From Phragmites australis (taxonomy: Eukaryota; Streptophyta; Magnoliopsida; Poales; Poaceae), in the NCBI RefSeq assembly GCF_958298935.1, contig NC_084925.1:13327001-13391000 (forward strand): a stretch of DNA of 64,000 nucleotides. Reading direction: 5' to 3'. Below the pieces are notes generated by a model. It was not told the origin of the DNA. It searched no databases and saw only the letters and a list, made by a program, of their open reading frames with translations. Shown piece by piece: positions 23,405 to 35,074 of the stretch. Within the stretch, counting starts at the first letter, position 1, and each line of letters begins with the position of its first letter. The translations under genes were made by a program, and so were the position numbers.

Positions 23405-26400
23405 TCACAGGTTTCTCTCTACAAAATCCCAGATCCTCTCCTCCATGTAGATCCGGTCACAGAGCCGGCGTGGCATATGCCTTTCGTCAGGGAAGAGGAG
23501 GATCTCATAGGGCTTGCCCCCCGCCATCAGCGAGTTGATGAGCCTCGCCGTGTGCCTAAAATGCACGTTCTCGTCGATCATCCCATGGATGAGGAGCAAC
23601 TTCCCTTTCAGGGTTTTCACATGGTGCATGATCGACCCATATTCGTAGGCATCACCATGCTCCGAGGGCAGGCCCATGTACTTCTCAGTGTAAAAGGTAT
23701 CGTACCCATCCCATGCTGTCACCGGAGCACCGGATACCGCACAGCAGAACATTTCAGGAAACCTTGCAAGGCACATTGCTGAGAGAAAGCCACCATAACT
23801 CCAGCCGTACAGGCCAATATGGCCAGGTTTTGCAAGGCCTTGCTTTATTAGCCAGTCGGCGCCCATTAATTGATCTTCCGCATCAACACGGCCAATATTA
23901 TACTTCAGCTGTCCCTCAAAATGCATCCCTCGCCTTGCAGATCCTCGATTATCCATCTGCAAGAGAAAGAGTGTCAGCCAGGAAGTACTAAACAAACTTA
24001 TTGCATGAACCCAGCATAAATCCAAATAAATGCCAGAACTCATGTTATATGTACCTAAAGTTTGCAAGATACATGTGAATTATGGCTGCACTACAACTGT
24101 GACCACTTGGCTTAGTTTGTTTAAACAGCTGCACCAACAAAGTTTTGACAGAATATGGAGTGCAACAGTAGAAAACAACTCAAACTATATTTGTTTTATA
24201 CCCAACTGCTAGCCAGCTGAGTAAATTTCCTTTCTGTACAGGTACCAACAATCAGTTAACACAATATTTGTTTATTCCACACATGCATGTCAACCTGTAA
24301 AAAAATGTGTACTTTTAGCCTATGTTCGGGGTCCAACGTGGTACCGGCGTATCATGAAATGTAGTTCTCTTATTAAATCTTTGGGGTCCAATGTGGAAAT
24401 GGTGTATCATGAATTTAAATTGCATATTTCTACATGCCCATATTCCATGATTTGTGGGTAATAAAATTCTATCAGCTCAGTGGAACTTGCGTTTCTAAGT
24501 CAAGATAACCTCTAGGAAATGTATTAACTCAAGATTAAGGGCATTTATCAACACATCGATTCATAGCCGACAATTTCCTTTGGATTGTCACTTGGGTCTA
24601 GTGCAATTCTTTTCATCCCTTCTAATACTATGGTCTATACACATTTCCACTCTAAGTAATGTGTTGGCACACAGTCCCATGAAGAAACATGATGCTCAAC
24701 CCCCAAAAGAAGCAAGAGCAGAATATTTACCTTCCAAACTAATATACCCTTACTTCGTAGGTATTGAGCTCTCATGTCAACTGTACTTATCCATGAATCA
24801 CTAACAAGCTGGACACTGGGGCCACCATAAACGTTAATAAGCGTTTTGTAGGGAGGTGGCCCATATTTTCTCTCATCAGGAAGGTAGAGAGTGCCATATA
24901 AAGCTGTCCCATCCATCGCTGTAATTTGGACTATCTCTGGAGACAGCTGCTGAAACTTTTTAAGTGGTGGAACTGTTAATGGCTGCTCAAACAGAGGCAT
25001 AATTACACTTCCATCAAGCAAAGAACACAGCAAGATCACAGGTGGAGATTTTATCGAGTCATACACATCAATAAACCTTAGCAACTGATGATCAAGAATT
25101 ACTGAATGCCGTCCAGTTCCATGAGTCAGCCTTTTAGGGGGTTGCAAGGGAAGGCTCCAATCTGGAAAGAGATTGCTGTGGTACAGATTTGTCTCCAATG
25201 GTCCATCCAGCGTACCAGTGAAATATATAAGACCAGAACTCTCATTGACACCAGCAATTTGCTCGACCATCCAATCACCTTGTGTAAGGGGTCCCAAGCA
25301 CACGCCGTCCTTGTCATGAACATACAAGTGTCTAAATCCTGTCTTCTCACTGGCCCAAATAAAGCCACCTGGATGTTTACTATTCACTCTGTCTAGAGGG
25401 GTGAAACAATCATGCATTGTGATCCATATATCATGCTCTTCTTCTAGTAAGACTTCCCTTTTACCCGTGGCAATATCAAACTTAAGTAGTTTAAGTTTTG
25501 TGTGGGTTCTGTGGAGAACTTGAACGGCAAGAGCATTATTATGTATCCAGTTGACTCTAGCTAGGTATTCTTCGTCACCGTGGGCACCATTTGGGTCTCC
25601 ACAAAGGAGATCCATCCAAGTTATTTCTCCTCCATGGGAAGGAACAACACCAAGTCGTACTTTAACATTAGTTGCTCCCGCAAAGGGGTATGCATGGTCT
25701 TCTTGAGCATCTGGATCAACAGAACTTTTGCCCTGATGCATAATTCTATATAGTGGAATATCAGATGAATCCACTTCAGTAAACGCAAGGTGTTTGCTAT
25801 CAGGAGACCACCAGAATCCCATCTTCCTTTCCATCTCTTCCTAAAATGAGAAAATGCAAAATATTAGCTAGGAGCGGCCAAAATAACTTTCATACCAATG
25901 ATAATGGACCATCATGAGCACCTGTGCAATATACTCGGCAAGCCCGTGGATCTGAAAAGATAAAATAAACATAATGTCAGGTTCTAAAGTAGCAAGAATA
26001 ATATCATGTAATGCGAGCCTTTTTTAAATCACCAACTACTAAGTGCAACTCAGTTGTTCTGACTGTTATAGAAATAAATTGACATGAGAACATACATGTT
26101 ACATAGCATAGGTAAGTTCAACAAAGAAAAAAAATTATTAGGAAGGGGTGATATAGGCCTATTTAGCAGCTTTTTGGATGTACTAACCTATTGGGCTCAT
26201 AGCATAGATGGCTATAAGGCAGCTAGCTAGAAACCTAGAATAAACTCGAAAGCTGTTTCATACTGGTAAACCTTTACAGACTTTCTGAGCACCACAGGCC
26301 ACCAACAGTAGATTCAGCTTCCCTATAGAAGGCAAGTTAAAGCTTTCAATTAAAAACAACATAATCCATCTGTTTGGATCTGGATTATGTTTATATTGGT

Positions 26401-29173
26401 GACTGAACAAAGATTAAATAGGGTCAACCAGGCCCTCAGTAGTTAGTACCAGTAGAATAGCTCACTTGGTGGTTTAATTCTGAAACACTACAGATGAAGT
26501 ACAAAGAATCATGTGTTATGATAAAAAGACAAAATAAATTTGCAGTTTGAATGATAGCTATGTTGGATTAAATGCCAAAAACAAAGCATCCAGAAGCTTC
26601 TAGAAAGTCAACAAGATATGGAATTTTGCAACCTGCTGGCCAAAACATTATTATGAAATAACAATAGCAAATAACATTGTTTGATAAAGAATTGAAGATA
26701 TTGTCAGCAAGACAGCAAAAAAACTACCTTCCCACTTTCTCTTGCACCATAGGTCAATTGCCTAGTTTCTCCATTAGAAAAACCCAAGGTATGCAGCTCA
26801 TCGTCCCTAACATATGCAATCATGTCCCCATTTGGAGATAGATGAGGGTCAATGATTGGGGACGTGGGAGAATTTTGCAGCTTGAGTACCGGTTCGGACC
26901 CAGACAAATCCTGGAAGTAAACCTATTGAAAAAGGAAAAGTTATGTCAAATATCTCTGATGAAGTATAGCATATATGTGTTAATGGTATTATAGTCAAGG
27001 GTATTAGAGTAATCTCCTAGTCCTAGGGTTTCCCTCGTGTACTCTATATATTGCCCCCATGGGGCTATTATTCAATACAAGTTGCTATTCCTAACATGGT
27101 ATTAGGGCTAGGTTTTCTTTTGAGACGCAACAACTCGTCCCAACCCTAGACCACCCGTTGTCGGTTTCTCTCCAGTCCGCCGACTTCTTCTCACCATCCG
27201 AGGAAGCCCTTGACAGAGAAGGTGTTCTCCGGGTCGAGCACAAACTGGTGCTTGGCGATCTTCCCCACGAGTCGCTCCCTAGACTTGGTGTAGGCGATGA
27301 TGGAGTTGGTGGTGCCTGGTGTGCTAGGTTGTGCTTTGGTGCTATGAGTCCTTTTGTTTGAGTTTATCTTCAACTCCTCTTGCATCTAGCTTTAGTATTT
27401 GTTTTCCGTTGCGTCCACATCCAAGTCTCAGTCTCCTTGTCCTTAGCATGGACAACACTCAATATCTCGCAGCGGCGTCTATACCATGTGAGTCCATATA
27501 TTCCTTCATTGGTCAGCTGATTTCTTTTCAGAAGTTTTTGTGGGAATTTTTTCTCCAGAGGACCTTAACAAGTCTGGGCAATAGTTAGTTACAGTACATT
27601 ATCAAATTTCAGCCACTGACCCTAGCTAACTCAAAATAATACCCATGTTACAAACTGCCAAGTTCCCCCCACAAGGGACAACTGATAGCTATGCGAAACA
27701 AGGGGTGGTTGAGGCACTGTACCTCACCAGCTCTGTGAGGAAGGGAGAGGGAGAGAGAGGTCAAGGAAATAGATGGGTTCTTATTATTTGATTTCCAATC
27801 AAACAGATTATACCCTTTACATAGAGGTAACCTCCTAAAAAATTTTATCCGAACAAACCAAACTAATTGACAGGTAGCAATCTAATTTAAATGGAAACTT
27901 ATCACCTAAGAAAATGTGACTCATGTGGGGGAAGCACTTTGGCTGGCCAGCCCTAGGCGTGCACCACAGCAAGCATATGTGCATTCCCACTTGCCACTGA
28001 TATATTAACTGGAAGCGCTTAATGACACAATGTTCAGAGGTAAAGGGGCTTAACTGAACAAAGGCAAATAGTAGAGGACCACAAGTCAAAAAAACAACTT
28101 GATGGGCGATTGCACAAACAGAATAGTAAAGGGGCTCACATCAACAACTCCTGAGTCTACTGATTTCGTAAGCGTAATTACACATGTTGACATAGTTTAG
28201 GGGCTTATAGTGCAATTACCAGCTATATTTTCTACCACACACAGCAGACAAATGTACAAGTTATCAAGTTTGTTCTCCCCCTGAAATGTCGATCAAGAGA
28301 GCACTGTAAGAAAATTCAGACAAAAGCATCTAACTATTTTCTACACCCTGCTGGTATTTTTATAGTTGGACACATGAGCAAGCAATATGACCTTTGAAGC
28401 TTTGACGCCTTTTTCAATTTCTTAATCCACCAATACACGATGCAGTACTAATATACTTATAACATGAATGCAATAACACAGACACAAATCTGCAGACATC
28501 AGTTCACTTTACTTCATGTCAGTAGATACTAGAGAGCAAACCCTCACGGCTCATATCCCACAACATCAGAATATACACAATTAGGGATGGCACAGGGTGA
28601 GAACCACATTAAACCTCAAGGGCAGATTCACACAACGGAGAACTAACATTAAGAGCTTCTGAAGAATTTACTAACCCCGGAAAGGAGCGGCACGACAATG
28701 CCGGCGCGAGAAGAGGGCACACCAGAATGACGAGCGCGCCACTCGTAACGAGTGACCCCAAGGCCGCGCTCCCGAGCGCGCTCGCGCCTCAACCGCTCCT
28801 CGGCGGAGAGGTTGCCCTCTTCGAGCCCGCCGCCGTCGGGGGCCCCGAATAGCAGCTCTTGGCGGCGCTGCGCCGGGTCGAAGGTGAACACCTTCCGGTG
28901 GAGCGTGCCGTCGGGGCTGTACAGGTAGGCCACCCGCCGGTCGTCGGGGCTGAAGCTGAGCGCCACCGGCGCCCCGTAGCCCGGCAGCGGGTGCTGCACA
29001 ATCTCCTCCACCGCCATGTTGGCGCACTCGACACCCGCCTCGCCCTCCGCACCACCGCCGCCGCTGCCGCCGGCCACCACGGCGTACGCGAGCGGCATCC
29101 CAGTCTCCAGGCGCGGCTTCTTGCGGTTGTGCTGATCCGACCTCTCCACCCCCGCCGCGTCGACCGATCGCAT
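23405..29173 (-). CDS. Dipeptidyl peptidase IV-like serine peptidase (S9B), five exons
   Basis: Exons (minus): 29173-28676, 26922-26728, 25951-25922, 25840-24731, 23956-23405. All junctions are GT-AG in phase 0 and give 794 residues without a stop. The start [12 protein letters not shown] opens a GC-rich first exon; I see no signal peptide, suggesting an intracellular enzyme. Residues about 70-560 form the beta-propeller domain. The double-Glu motif that binds the substrate N-terminus in this family is at residues 242-243 ([14 protein letters not shown]). The alpha/beta-hydrolase domain has Ser664 (GWSYGG), Asp739 (GMIDENVHF) and His771 (DERHMPR), with spacings of 75 and 32 like other DPP4 enzymes. 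Known family activity is release of X-Pro or X-Ala dipeptides. The 30-bp third exon ([10 protein letters not shown]) is easy to miss. An acylaminoacyl peptidase is less likely because of the EE motif. Confidence 0.9.
23957..24730 (-). other. Intron 4 of the peptidase gene
   Basis: 774 bases between the GT donor at 24730 and the AG acceptor at 23957. It contains two imperfect copies, 55 bp apart (24328 and 24383), of a segment starting ggggtccaa and ending tatcatgaa. Nothing else recognisable. Confidence 0.7.
25952..26727 (-). other. Intron 2 of the peptidase gene
   Basis: 776 AT-rich bases with a GT donor at 26727 and AG acceptor at 25952. No coding or repeat signature is seen. Confidence 0.6.
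26978..27096 (+). repeat. Miniature (119-bp) LTR with primer binding site in a gene intron
   Basis: A short LTR-like unit from tgttaatgg to cctaaca, with TG and CA ends. It holds a weak promoter-like ctctatatattg and a spot 'attattcaatacaag'. It is followed at once (27097) by tggtattagggct, which resembles the initiator tRNA-Met primer binding site. The size fits a TRIM/SMART or degraded copia LTR. No second LTR copy is seen downstream within the intron. It lies in intron 1 of the peptidase gene, antisense to it. Confidence 0.6.
27191..27331 (-). pseudogene. Fragment of an HSP70 (chloroplast/DnaK-type) gene
   Basis: The minus strand reads [20 protein letters not shown], then [21 protein letters not shown] and a stop. 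This matches the N-terminal ATPase segment of DnaK-type HSP70, with the conserved pattern TT.S..AYTK..RLVG.IAK.Q...[10 protein letters not shown]; the wording is closest to plastid forms. It covers only about 45 codons, and one residue seems lost before SVK. It starts about 95 bases after the miniature LTR and primer site, so it probably was carried in by that element. Confidence 0.7.
27332..28675 (-). other. Remainder of intron 1 of the peptidase gene
   Basis: The 1.75-kb intron 1 (28675-26923) holds the miniature LTR and HSP70 fragment in its downstream half. The rest is AT-rich with no supported gene. The short plus-strand frame from 27450 ([16 protein letters not shown]) could be the start of a copia gag carried with the small LTR, but it is too short to call. 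Confidence 0.4.
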
Positions 29174-29420
29174 CGACCACGAAGCAGCCGCCGTTGCCTT
29201 TCTTGGGGGGCTGTCCTCTCCCGAAAACCAAGAAAGGCGCGATCTTTCCGCCGGAGACCGGGAAAGCCAGGATCTTTCGGCCTGAGGGCAGACCGGGTAG
29301 CGGCCCCGGGGGCCGTGAGGAGTGGCCGGAACGGCGTCGGAGGCGGGGGAAGAGATCGGAAGCCGCCGCTTCGTGAAGGGGATGGGGTGGGCTTGCGTTG
29401 GGGTTTGGTTGTTAATGGCC
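29174..29420 (-). promoter_or_regulatory. Leader and proximal promoter region of the peptidase gene
   Basis: GC-rich sequence upstream of the ATG at 29173, changing sharply to AT-rich DNA at about 29420. This fits a grass CpG-rich promoter and leader. No clear TATA box is visible and the transcription start cannot be fixed. Confidence 0.4.
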
Positions 29421-30059
29421 GTTTGTTTTAGCTTTAATCGTGAGAATGCAGTCTAATACGTAGAATTTATGAAAGTTTTTCTCATTAGATTATAAAGATC
29501 GTGAATTTTAATAGTACAACTTGATTTTTTAGGTAATGGATACAGTTCTGAATTTTTCATTTTTTGGCCAATATTCATTATTACATCGTTTCAAGAAAAC
29601 AAGAGAAAAATAAAAAATACTATTAACCATATAGCCTTCATAATTTCTTCACTTTGTGTTTCCTTTTATAGCAACCTTTAGAAACACACCCAATAGATTT
29701 CTCTAAAAATTCGCTACATCAAAATCATAATAAGTTTTCTTGTTAAAATAATATTATTATGATAGAGCTATATAGACAAAAACAAATAGCAGCCGCCCCT
29801 ACTAGAAGTCGTGATCTTAGTAGTAGCCCTTTTGTCATTAGCCAATTTCCCATTATATAGCACATATTATTAGTTTTTTATTTCTAAAGTAATAGTGATT
29901 ATATGCTAAATAGATCTAGCAAAATGACATAAAAATAGATGCTACATGTTTTTTTTTATTTTACAAAAGCAACATTTTAAATTACTATTCTAATTTTTTT
30001 ACCAAGTTATCCTTGATCAAAATAACACTCTACATAAGTACCATAAGAAAACTTTGATC
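29421..30059. other. AT-rich intergenic DNA
   Basis: Very AT-rich sequence with runs of T and A and no coding signal. It separates the peptidase promoter from the 3' part of the LINE. An oligo-T run at 29949-29957 could be a remnant poly(A) tail of the minus-strand LINE; this is uncertain. Confidence 0.4.
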
Positions 30060-31517
30060 TTAAGTAGAAGCTTAAGCTTCATAGACCTGCTACTGGGATA
30101 GATATAGGTTGTTTTACCATTTGGATGTATATAGAATGAACCGAAAATTTTGCATTCGCATGCAACCCCTAATTTGGACACCATATTATGCTAAGTAATT
30201 TGTTTATCCCTAATAATTGGTCTACATAATGAAAGGTTTAGCATTATGGATTTCATGATTTTGGTCATTGTGGTTTGTTTTCTTCTAACCACATTATACC
30301 ATGATGGATACTATTCACTCAGAGTGGAATTACCCAACCAAGTATATTCTAGAATTTAGTCTAGCATCCATCCTTAATCTAGAAAGATCCTCATCTAAGG
30401 AATTCATATTTCACTTTCATGAGTCCAGACCAAAAGTGAGAATCTCCTGGTTTTCCCTTTACCTGTGTGAAAAATTTGTAGGTATTTATTTTAGAGCAGT
30501 TGTTGTCATACCCCATCCTCATTAAGCAGTCTATAAAGCCACTTACTGAGGAGGCAAATATTCTTAACTAAGAGATTAATAATACCTAATCCACTTGATC
30601 TTTTAGTTGGCATAGGATGTCCCATCGAGCTGGTCGATATTTCTTTTTATGGTTATTCCCTTATAAAAGAAACTTGGACCAAAGATAATCCAATTTTTTT
30701 AGCACACCCCTGAGGATTTCAAAGAAGAACATCATGAAAACAGAGAGACAACTTAGCACTGAGTTTATAAGTACCAATTGACATCTAGCAGATATAAGTT
30801 TCCCCTTCCAACGGCTCAGTTAACTCAAAATCTTTTCTTCAACCCCCTTCCAATCACTATTTGTTAGTTTCCTATGAATCATCAGAATGCCAAGATATAT
30901 GAAGTGTAAAGACATAATATCACATCTAAATAATTATGTGTACTGGTCTTGACATGTTTCAGCAGTCCTATAGCAAAAGATTTCACTTTTATGAAAGTTA
31001 ATCTTAAGCTCATATGGTTGTTCAAACACACATAGCAAGAGTTTCATATTTTTTGTTTGCTCAAGGTTATGATCCATGAAAATGATGGTGTCATCTACAT
31101 ATTACATAATAGATAAACTATCATATGCAAGGTGTGGAACAACTAAAGTGATTTTTCTATCCCTTTTTGCTCTAGATATCAGTACTGCAAGTATATCTGC
31201 TACAATATTGAAAAGGATGAGCGATGGGGGTCTCCTTGTCTCAATCCTTTTTGTGTTTAAAAATAAGGTCCAATTTCATCATTGACCTTCATTCCTACAT
31301 ATCCTATAGGCACAAAACTTTGGATCTAGTCACACACACACCATTGTGCTAAAAGTCCTTCTATTCTCAATATATGTTATAGAAAGAACCATTTAACCTT
31401 ATCAGATGCTAGGCAACTCATGAATGGTCTCATGGAGTATTATCACTCCTTCCATTATGTTTCGACAAAACATGAATGCAGTTTGTGTAGAGCTAATTTT
31501 TTTTCAGCAACTGTACC

Positions 31518-31727
31518 TATACCTGTTCAAAGGCCGGGTCGGGCCAGACTTTGAAAAGGCCAACTGGGAAACCACAAATCTGATCCCGGCCTGACAACGG
31601 TTTTTTTGGCCGAACTCGTGCTTTTCCGAGATTTTTCGGGTTTTGGACCTATTTTTGAAGCATAAGCCTGGCCCTGTGCATTGGTCGGGTCCGGTTTACC
31701 GGGCTAGGCTACCCAGGAACAGGCCTA
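31518..31727. mobile_element. hAT-type MITE inside the LINE RT
   Basis: 210 bp with ends TATACCTGTTC (left) and TAGGCCTGTTC (right, opposite strand), and internal ggccgggtcgggcc-like text facing the opposite end. The flanking 8-mers actgtacc (31510-31517) and actatacc (31728-31735) match at 7 of 8 positions. The LINE protein frame reads up to one side and resumes on the other, which confirms an insertion. Confidence 0.78.
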
Positions 31728-31930
31728 ACTATACCGATCCAATTAGTGACAACTTTAGTAAAAATTTTAAAGCTAACATTAAGGAGCCATAGCAGACGAT
31801 ATTTTTTAATCTTTAATGCATTACTCTTTTTAGGAATATGGATAATGACACCAGAGTTCAGACTGGAAATAGGCAATTTCCCTTGGTGAAAGTCCTTGAA
31901 TAAGGCCCTGAGATCGCCTCTGATGATTTC

Positions 31931-33303
31931 CTAGAACACTTGGTAAAATTCAGTAGGAAATCCATCGGGGTTTGGAGCTTTATTATGCTCCATTTGGAAA
32001 ATTGCCCTCTTTACTTTCTCTACAAAATGGGCGGTAAGGATCTCATTTTTGCTTTCACTCACTTGAGGAGTATCACTAATTAATGGTTCATGCATCGCAA
32101 AATTATTATGCTTTAGTTTGCCAAATAGGCCTTTATAATACTTTGTGCTATATTTTTTAAGATTGGCCTCTCCGATTACAGGACTATCCTCTTGTTCCAA
32201 CTTGTATATTCTTATCTTTCTATTTTTACCATTGGCCATTAGATGGAAATATTTGGTATTATTATCTCCCTCCAGTAGCAGTTTGGCTTTAACTCTTTTG
32301 TACCCTTTGAGCTCTTCTTCTCTTAGCATATGAGCTAAAATTTCATTAAGGTATTGCTTCAATGTTACCTCATTAGGCGTTAAAGGATTATTTTCTGCCC
32401 TTTTATCTAGCTCATCTATCATTATGGTGAGCTATTGATTTTCTTTCATGAGAATGCTAGAACTATGTTTGGTCCAATCTCTCAAGTACTATCGAAGGGT
32501 TTTAATTTTCTTTTGCCATTTTTCAATGGCATTATTCCCTCTATGCTCATTTTGCCATATGTTTGTCACAAGTCAACCACCCGAATTCGAATTTGAATAG
32601 GGATTGTGTACCATAATGAGGACAAGCCCCTGTGCTGAGGAATAAAGGGGTATGATCAAATCGGGACTAATCAAGTGCCTCAACCTTGAATTTTGGGTAC
32701 TTGGATTCCCACTCAGTGCTCATAAGAACATAATCAGGTTTCTCAAAAGTTGGTGAATCCAGTTCATTTGCCCATGCATATTGTCTTCCAGTCATTTCAA
32801 TCTCCTATAAATCCAACATGTCTATTATTACATTGATCAAAATTATCATTATTCTTGTTCTCAGGGCATCTCATAATGTTGAAATCCTCCTATGATCATT
32901 GGGTTGGTTTTCAAATTACATACATGAGCCATTTCAATGAGAAATTCCGCTTTAGATTCCTCTTGGACTCGTCCGTACACCGCATATAGTGCCCAAGTGA
33001 ATCCATCTTCTCTGTTCTTTAAAAAGAATTTAGAGTAAAAATCCCCTTTAACTATGGAGCCAATGTCAAAAACAAAAGCATTAACACCAATAATCATTCC
33101 CCCCAATCTTCCTCACGGTGGCATAACATGCAACAGATAATCCAAACCACCATATAAGTGATTAAAAGTTCAAGCAGGAAAAGTGCTTTTACCTGTTTTC
33201 ATAATATTGAGGAATTGAGATGTTGTTCTTTTACTATGTCTGAAATATAATTTTGTTTAGCCAAGTCTCCAAGATCTTTGTTATTTCAAAAGATACCTTT
33301 CAT
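31931..33303 (-). pseudogene. LINE ORF2 start: endonuclease and RT N-terminal part
   Basis: The ORF2 ATG (33303-33301) overlaps the ORF1 TGA (33305-33303). It reads MKGIF, then TGA where the L1 family has Trp, then NNKDLGDLAKQNYISD. The endonuclease segment at 33106-32861 includes WALYAVYGRVQEESKAEFLIEM and PMIIGGFQHYEMP, where the usual GGDFN motif is damaged. The pre-RT/RT block at 32422-31931 includes KAKLLLEGDNNTKYFHLMAN, YYKGLFGK and AIFQMEHNKAPNPDGFPTEF. Frames change between blocks. Confidence 0.8.
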
Positions 33304-34625
33304 CAGATATGTATTTTGGACAGAGTATTTGGCTTCTTAGGTAGGTGAGGAACCTTACCTTTGTTCTTAGGGGAAGTAGACTTTTTCTTTCTAGGGACCA
33401 TGTTTAGATTATCACAAATATGGTCCAAATCCTCATCATCGAGGACCTCAGTTAAATCACGGCATATATGACTGAGGGTAGCATCAAGTCCATCAATATC
33501 ATCAACGTCCTCTAAATTATAAGGATCCGGAGTTTTGCTATCTTGTTTTATTCTACCTCTAGAACTAGGTGTTTTGGCTACCACCGATAAATGATCAATC
33601 TCTATGTTTTTAATAGAAATAATAGATTACTTAATAACCCCATCATCTCTACTCATGGACACACCTAAATTCTTAATATTTGAAGAAACAACATCATTAG
33701 ATAAAGAAAGGAATGACGAATTATGTGCACCTCCATCTAGGTTGCGCTTTGCTACAAGTCGCTTCACCTTGGTCATTGAGTCTTCATCTCCCAGAGCTAG
33801 TAGCTTGCTACTGGTGGAATGCCGTGTGGCCATGGTAGCCCCTAGGACTGTGAATATATCCCCAGGGGCCACCCCTTCCTGAGCTGCTACGCCTATCTTG
33901 GCATATACATCCTCTAAGCCGTCCATCATTGGGAGCGCCACCAAAGCCTCAATCATCTCAATATTTCTCAAGTGGGCCCTCACCCCATTTTGCTTGCACA
34001 AATGCGATAGCTGTTGCCTTGAGAAAGTATTAAAAATAGCCCTCATGTGCATCATCTTATCAACGGTCGTATTATTATTAGTAGCTGATAATTTATTCTT
34101 GTCCTCTATCATTGTTTCTGCATCTTGCATGGGATCATGGTCAGCAAGTATGCATGATGCAGGAGTTGCAGGCTTGGGTCCAAGCATGTGGTCCCCCATT
34201 GTGACATTCTCACCATCGCTAGTAGTTACAGTTCCATGCACAATATCATGCGCTATAGGGTCATGCACAACCTGGAGGTGAGCATCAGTGGCCTCGTTAG
34301 CCATAGCTACGCGGTGAATGACTTGAAGTAGCATGCCCTAGACCACAGTTAGGCAAGACCATGCTCCTGAGGCTCGCGTCCTGACATCCAACGTGTCCAC
34401 ACTATCAGCATCTAGCTCGTCGCCTTGAGCGACCACACTGACATCCACCGACTCGCTGTGAGCGGAGTCCTTGGCGGCTAGCGACAACACACCATTAGTG
34501 ACATCAATCGCCAGCTCTAGCACGTCATCAGCATCGTTAGCTAGGACACCATCAGCCTCTGGCGCTAGTGTATCACCAACCATGGCAACACCAACTGCTG
34601 GTTCATCATCTCCTCCCTTCGCCAC
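33303..34625 (-). pseudogene. LINE ORF1 with SAP-like motif and two premature stops
   Basis: One continuous minus-strand frame of about 440 codons, MAKGGDDEPAVGVAMVGDTL to NTLSKIHI, interrupted by only a TAG (34338-34340) and a TAA (33627-33629). The N-terminal third is acidic (DELDADSVDTLD). The middle has FNTFSRQQLSHLCKQNGVRA and HLRNIEMIEALVALPMMDGL, a helix-turn-helix pattern like the SAP DNA-binding fold. The C-terminus is basic and Lys-rich (PRKKKSTSPKNKGK). I see no zinc knuckle or RRM. ORF1 proteins of L1 elements bind element RNA. The SAP comparison is inference. Confidence 0.6.
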
Positions 34626-35074
34626 TAGTTGTCATTGCGTGTTGTAGACCGTCATGACCCATTCCATCATCTGAGCCGCATCAGGGAGGATAGGGGTGAC
34701 CTCGCATGCATTGCAAGCTGCAACTACAGGTGCATGTAGAGTGAACATTAGTGTAGCTCGTGGTCCTGTCTAGCGCTTCAAGTCGCCTCCACTCCATGTC
34801 CTGCTGTAGACCGTCATCGCCAAGCTGTTGCTACCGTTTTGGATGCTTGACAACCTGTCATGCGAGTTCACCGTCATTTGGTTGTCATGTTCCGCCGCTC
34901 GCTGGAGCTCCGCGATCACTTGCGTGCTGAACCACCACCACTCCGACCGTGTGCCACCATGCCCAGCTCACCGTGTGTGATATCCAAGACGGAGCCGAGC
35001 TAGGTTAACTCGCGTCGTTCGATCAACTTTGAGCGACTGCGATTGTAAGTTCTCATACCCCTTTGATGCATTAG

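Larger units (their letters stand above)
30060..35060 (-). mobile_element. L1-type LINE retrotransposon, minus strand, decayed
   Basis: Order on the minus strand: GC-rich 5' region (about 35060-34626), ORF1 (34625-33303), ORF2 with endonuclease (33303-32800), RT (32422-30950) and the conserved C-terminal region (30540-30100: LNEDG, FHTGKGK-like, WLGNSTLSE-like). RT blocks seen include ISSLNSGVIIHIPKK, SFKIFTKVVTNWIG, QTAFMFCRNIMEGVIILHETI, RQGDP, NIVADILAVLI and DDTIIFMDHNLEQTKN. There are multiple frameshifts and stops. A 210-bp MITE interrupts RT at 31518-31727. L1 elements nick target DNA and reverse transcribe from the nick; this copy is inactive. Confidence 0.85.

Noticed and set aside
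27450..27590. Short plus frame [11 protein letters not shown] as copia gag start
   Set aside because: Too short and lacking any gag motif to support a call.
28671..29431. Long overlapping frames (186 and 190 codons) over peptidase exon 1
   Set aside because: Shadow frames of the GC-rich first exon; only the frame from 29173 continues into the other exons with conserved text.
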